Part shown: in pieces, positions 62,699 to 64,000 of the stretch
How the letters are laid out: every line of letters begins with the position of its first letter
Numbering within the stretch: position 1 is the first letter of the stretch
Source of the DNA: an uncultured Lachnospiraceae bacterium
GTDB taxonomy: Bacteria; Bacillota; Clostridia; Lachnospirales; Lachnospiraceae
Assembly: GCA_934432885.1 (NCBI GenBank)
Contig: CAKRYY010000005.1
Location: forward strand, 19,849 to 83,848
Direction of reading: 5' to 3'
DNA: 64,000 nucleotides
The notes under the pieces: model-generated
Database searches by the model: none
What the model saw: only the letters and a program-made list of their open reading frames with translations
What the model was told of the DNA's origin: nothing
Program-made: the position numbers and the translations under genes

Positions 62699-63805
62699 AT
62701 GGAAGAAAAGAAATCTATAATGGATTATGAGACAGTTGCGCTGGATGATACAAAAGATGCGCTTGTAATCATTGACCAGACAAAACTGCCTTATAAAACA
62801 GAAATCCTTGAGCTGACAGATCAGGAGGATATCTGGAATGCAATTTATCTGCTTCAGGTAAGAGGGGCACCGGCGATAGGAGTAGCGGCTGCCATCGGCA
62901 TCTATCTTGCGGCGAAAGGGATTAAGGCAGATACATGGGATGAATTTTATCCTCAGTTTGTAAAAGCAAAGGAATATCTTGATTCAGCACGTCCTACAGC
63001 AGTAAATCTTTCATGGGCACTGAACAGAATGGATGCGGTTTGTCAGGCAAATAAAGATAAGACAATACCGGAAATCAAAAAGATTCTGCATGATGCTGCA
63101 GTTGAAATTAAGGATGAGGACATCTGGGTATGCAAGACGATCGGTGAGTATGGCTTATCACTTGTAAAGCCGGGCGATGGACTTTTGACGCATTGCAATG
63201 CAGGAAAGCTGGCGACGGTTAAATATGGAACTGCAACAGCACCGATGTATCTTGGATATGAGAGAGGCTATAATTTCCGCATTTTTGCAGATGAGACGAG
63301 ACCCCTTCTTCAGGGTGCACGCCTGACAGCATTTGAGCTGTATGAATCCGGACTGGATGTGACGTTAATTTGCGATAATATGTCTGCAACCGTTATGAAA
63401 AATAAATGGGTGGATGCTGTCTTTGTAGGCTGCGACCGTGTTGCAGCAAATGGAGATACTGCAAATAAAATCGGAACCTCAGTAGTTGCGACTGTAGCAA
63501 AACGGTACAATATTCCTGTATACATTTGTGCGCCTACTTCTACCATTGATATGAACACACCGACGGGAGCGGATATCAAGATTGAACAGCGGCCAGCAGA
63601 AGAAGTTACAGAAATGTGGTATAAAGAGCGCATGGCGCCAAAGGGTGTAAAAGTATTCAATCCTTGCTTTGATGTGACGGATCATGACCTGATTGCCGGA
63701 ATTATTACAGAGTATGGAATTGCAAGAGCACCGTTTACGGAATCCTTTAAGGAGATATTTGCCAAAAAAGAAGCAGCAAAGGGACAGAAGAAGATAGCAG
63801 AATAA
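62699..63805 (+). CDS. mtnA: Methylthioribose-1-phosphate isomerase MtnA
   Basis: Converts the aldose 1-phosphate to methylthioribulose-1-phosphate (or 5-deoxyribulose-1-phosphate), the substrate expected for the class II aldolase. The 368-residue product belongs to the eIF2B-like isomerase family. It has QVRGAPAIGVAAAIG, PTAVNLSWAL, the catalytic Cys166 in LLTHCNAGKLAT and Asp246 in VFVGCDRVAANGDTANKIGT. None of the later methionine-salvage genes (mtnB, mtnD and so on) is nearby, which favours the aldolase route. AAAAGGAG precedes ATG. Confidence 0.95.
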   Translation: MEEKKSIMDYETVALDDTKDALVIIDQTKLPYKTEILELTDQEDIWNAIYLLQVRGAPAIGVAAAIGIYLAAKGIKADTWDEFYPQFVKAKEYLDSARPTAVNLSWALNRMDAVCQANKDKTIPEIKKILHDAAVEIKDEDIWVCKTIGEYGLSLVKPGDGLLTHCNAGKLATVKYGTATAPMYLGYERGYNFRIFADETRPLLQGARLTAFELYESGLDVTLICDNMSATVMKNKWVDAVFVGCDRVAANGDTANKIGTSVVATVAKRYNIPVYICAPTSTIDMNTPTGADIKIEQRPAEEVTEMWYKERMAPKGVKVFNPCFDVTDHDLIAGIITEYGIARAPFTESFKEIFAKKEAAKGQKKIAE

Positions 63806-63821
63806 TATACTTGTCCATAAC

Positions 63822-63877
63822 AAAAAAGCATTATAAATGCCGGTATTTCATTTCCTACATTTACAATGCTTTTTTTG
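63822..63877 (+). terminator. Terminator of the transporter-mtnKA operon
   Basis: AAAAAAGCATT (63822-63832) pairs with AATGCTTTTTT (63866-63876), with an inner AAATG/CATTT pair. The T run in the 3' arm makes it an intrinsic terminator before the second ppdK. Confidence 0.75.
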
Positions 63878-63923
63878 GCTTATAAAAACTTTTGTTTCTT
63901 TTGGGAGAATGGGAGGAATGGCT

Positions 63924-64000
63924 ATGAAAAAGTGGGTGTACTTATTTACAGAAGGGAATGCGGATATGCGCAACCTTCTGGGCGGAAAGGGAGCAAACCT
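63924..64000 (+). CDS. ppdK: Pyruvate, phosphate dikinase, second copy (5' end only)
   Basis: The first 77 bases of a second ppdK gene run off the right edge. They are identical, including silent positions, to bases 14940-15016 of the first copy, while the sequences just upstream differ (GGGAGGAATGGCT here). It encodes MKKWVYLFTEGNADMRNLLG and more. A GGGAGG ribosome site lies at 63911-63916. Whether the whole gene is intact and identical lies outside the window. Confidence 0.9.
   Translation, partial: MKKWVYLFTEGNADMRNLLGGKGAN

Noticed and set aside
62699..63805. The classical methionine salvage pathway after MtnA
   Set aside because: No mtnB, mtnW/X/C or mtnD gene is visible, so the aldolase route is favoured.
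63924..64000. Taking the second ppdK start as a repeat artefact only
   Set aside because: It has its own ribosome site and a different upstream context, so it is reported as a gene, with misassembly kept as an alternative.

Overview
The window looks like a chromosomal segment of a strictly anaerobic Clostridia member, most likely of the family Lachnospiraceae (genus not determined). Grounds are the moderate GC content with ATG, GTG and TTG starts behind AGGAGG-type ribosome sites, the glucokinase-murB-rapZ-whiA-HPr gene order, a CIRCE-controlled hrcA-grpE-dnaK-dnaJ operon, a reverse rubrerythrin, pyruvate phosphate dikinase and a bacterial microcompartment (BMC) locus. Identifications come from reading translated sequence and motifs; no database search was possible.

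Layout. 1-4668: 3' end of a ROK glucokinase, then murB, rapZ, whiA, a Crh-like HPr with Glu in place of His15, and a lipid kinase. 4750-14807: a complete autoinducer-2 (AI-2) uptake locus, with lsrR-lsrK-cupin-AEC permease leftward and lsrA-lsrC-lsrD-lsrB-lsrF rightward from a shared control region. 14940-17573: ppdK. 17908-30252: an MMPL exporter with a secreted coiled-coil partner, a Na+/amino acid symporter, cyclophilin, a GNAT enzyme, an HD-GYP protein, an aminotransferase, a patatin lipase, uppP and reverse rubrerythrin. 30339-37315: DegV, a 180-bp nested inverted repeat, a PHO-box-controlled Na+/phosphate transporter with a PhoB/PhoR pair, a Lys/Ala-rich protein and a membrane protein. 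37431-42373: the heat-shock operon. 42452-43464: an Abi_2 (AbiF-like) HEPN gene preceded by its own promoter and a small structured RNA. 43511-45855: a broken metallophosphoesterase, a DUF4474 protein and a PHP protein.

45896-63805 is the most interesting part. A DeoR regulator faces a BMC operon coding for a class II aldolase and an acylating aldehyde dehydrogenase (both with encapsulation-peptide-like tails), four hexamer shell proteins, PduL, a pentamer vertex protein, a solute-binding-protein fold without signal peptide, a CoA-disulfide-reductase-like flavoprotein, a two-subunit CoA-transferase-like enzyme and an iron alcohol dehydrogenase. A second operon follows with an Rbs-type sugar ABC transporter, 5-methylthioribose kinase (mtnK) and methylthioribose-1-phosphate isomerase (mtnA). 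Together these predict import of 5-deoxyribose and/or 5-methylthioribose, phosphorylation, isomerisation and aldol cleavage to DHAP plus a small aldehyde. The aldehyde would be processed inside the shell to acyl-CoA/acyl-phosphate and alcohol. This resembles the known MtnK-MtnA-aldolase (DHAP shunt / DrdKIA) pathway moved into a compartment.

The lsr locus also degrades a by-product of S-adenosylmethionine (SAM) metabolism to DHAP and a two-carbon unit. Each of the two salvage loci is followed by a ppdK gene. The second ppdK begins at 63924, and its first 77 bases are identical to those of the first copy.
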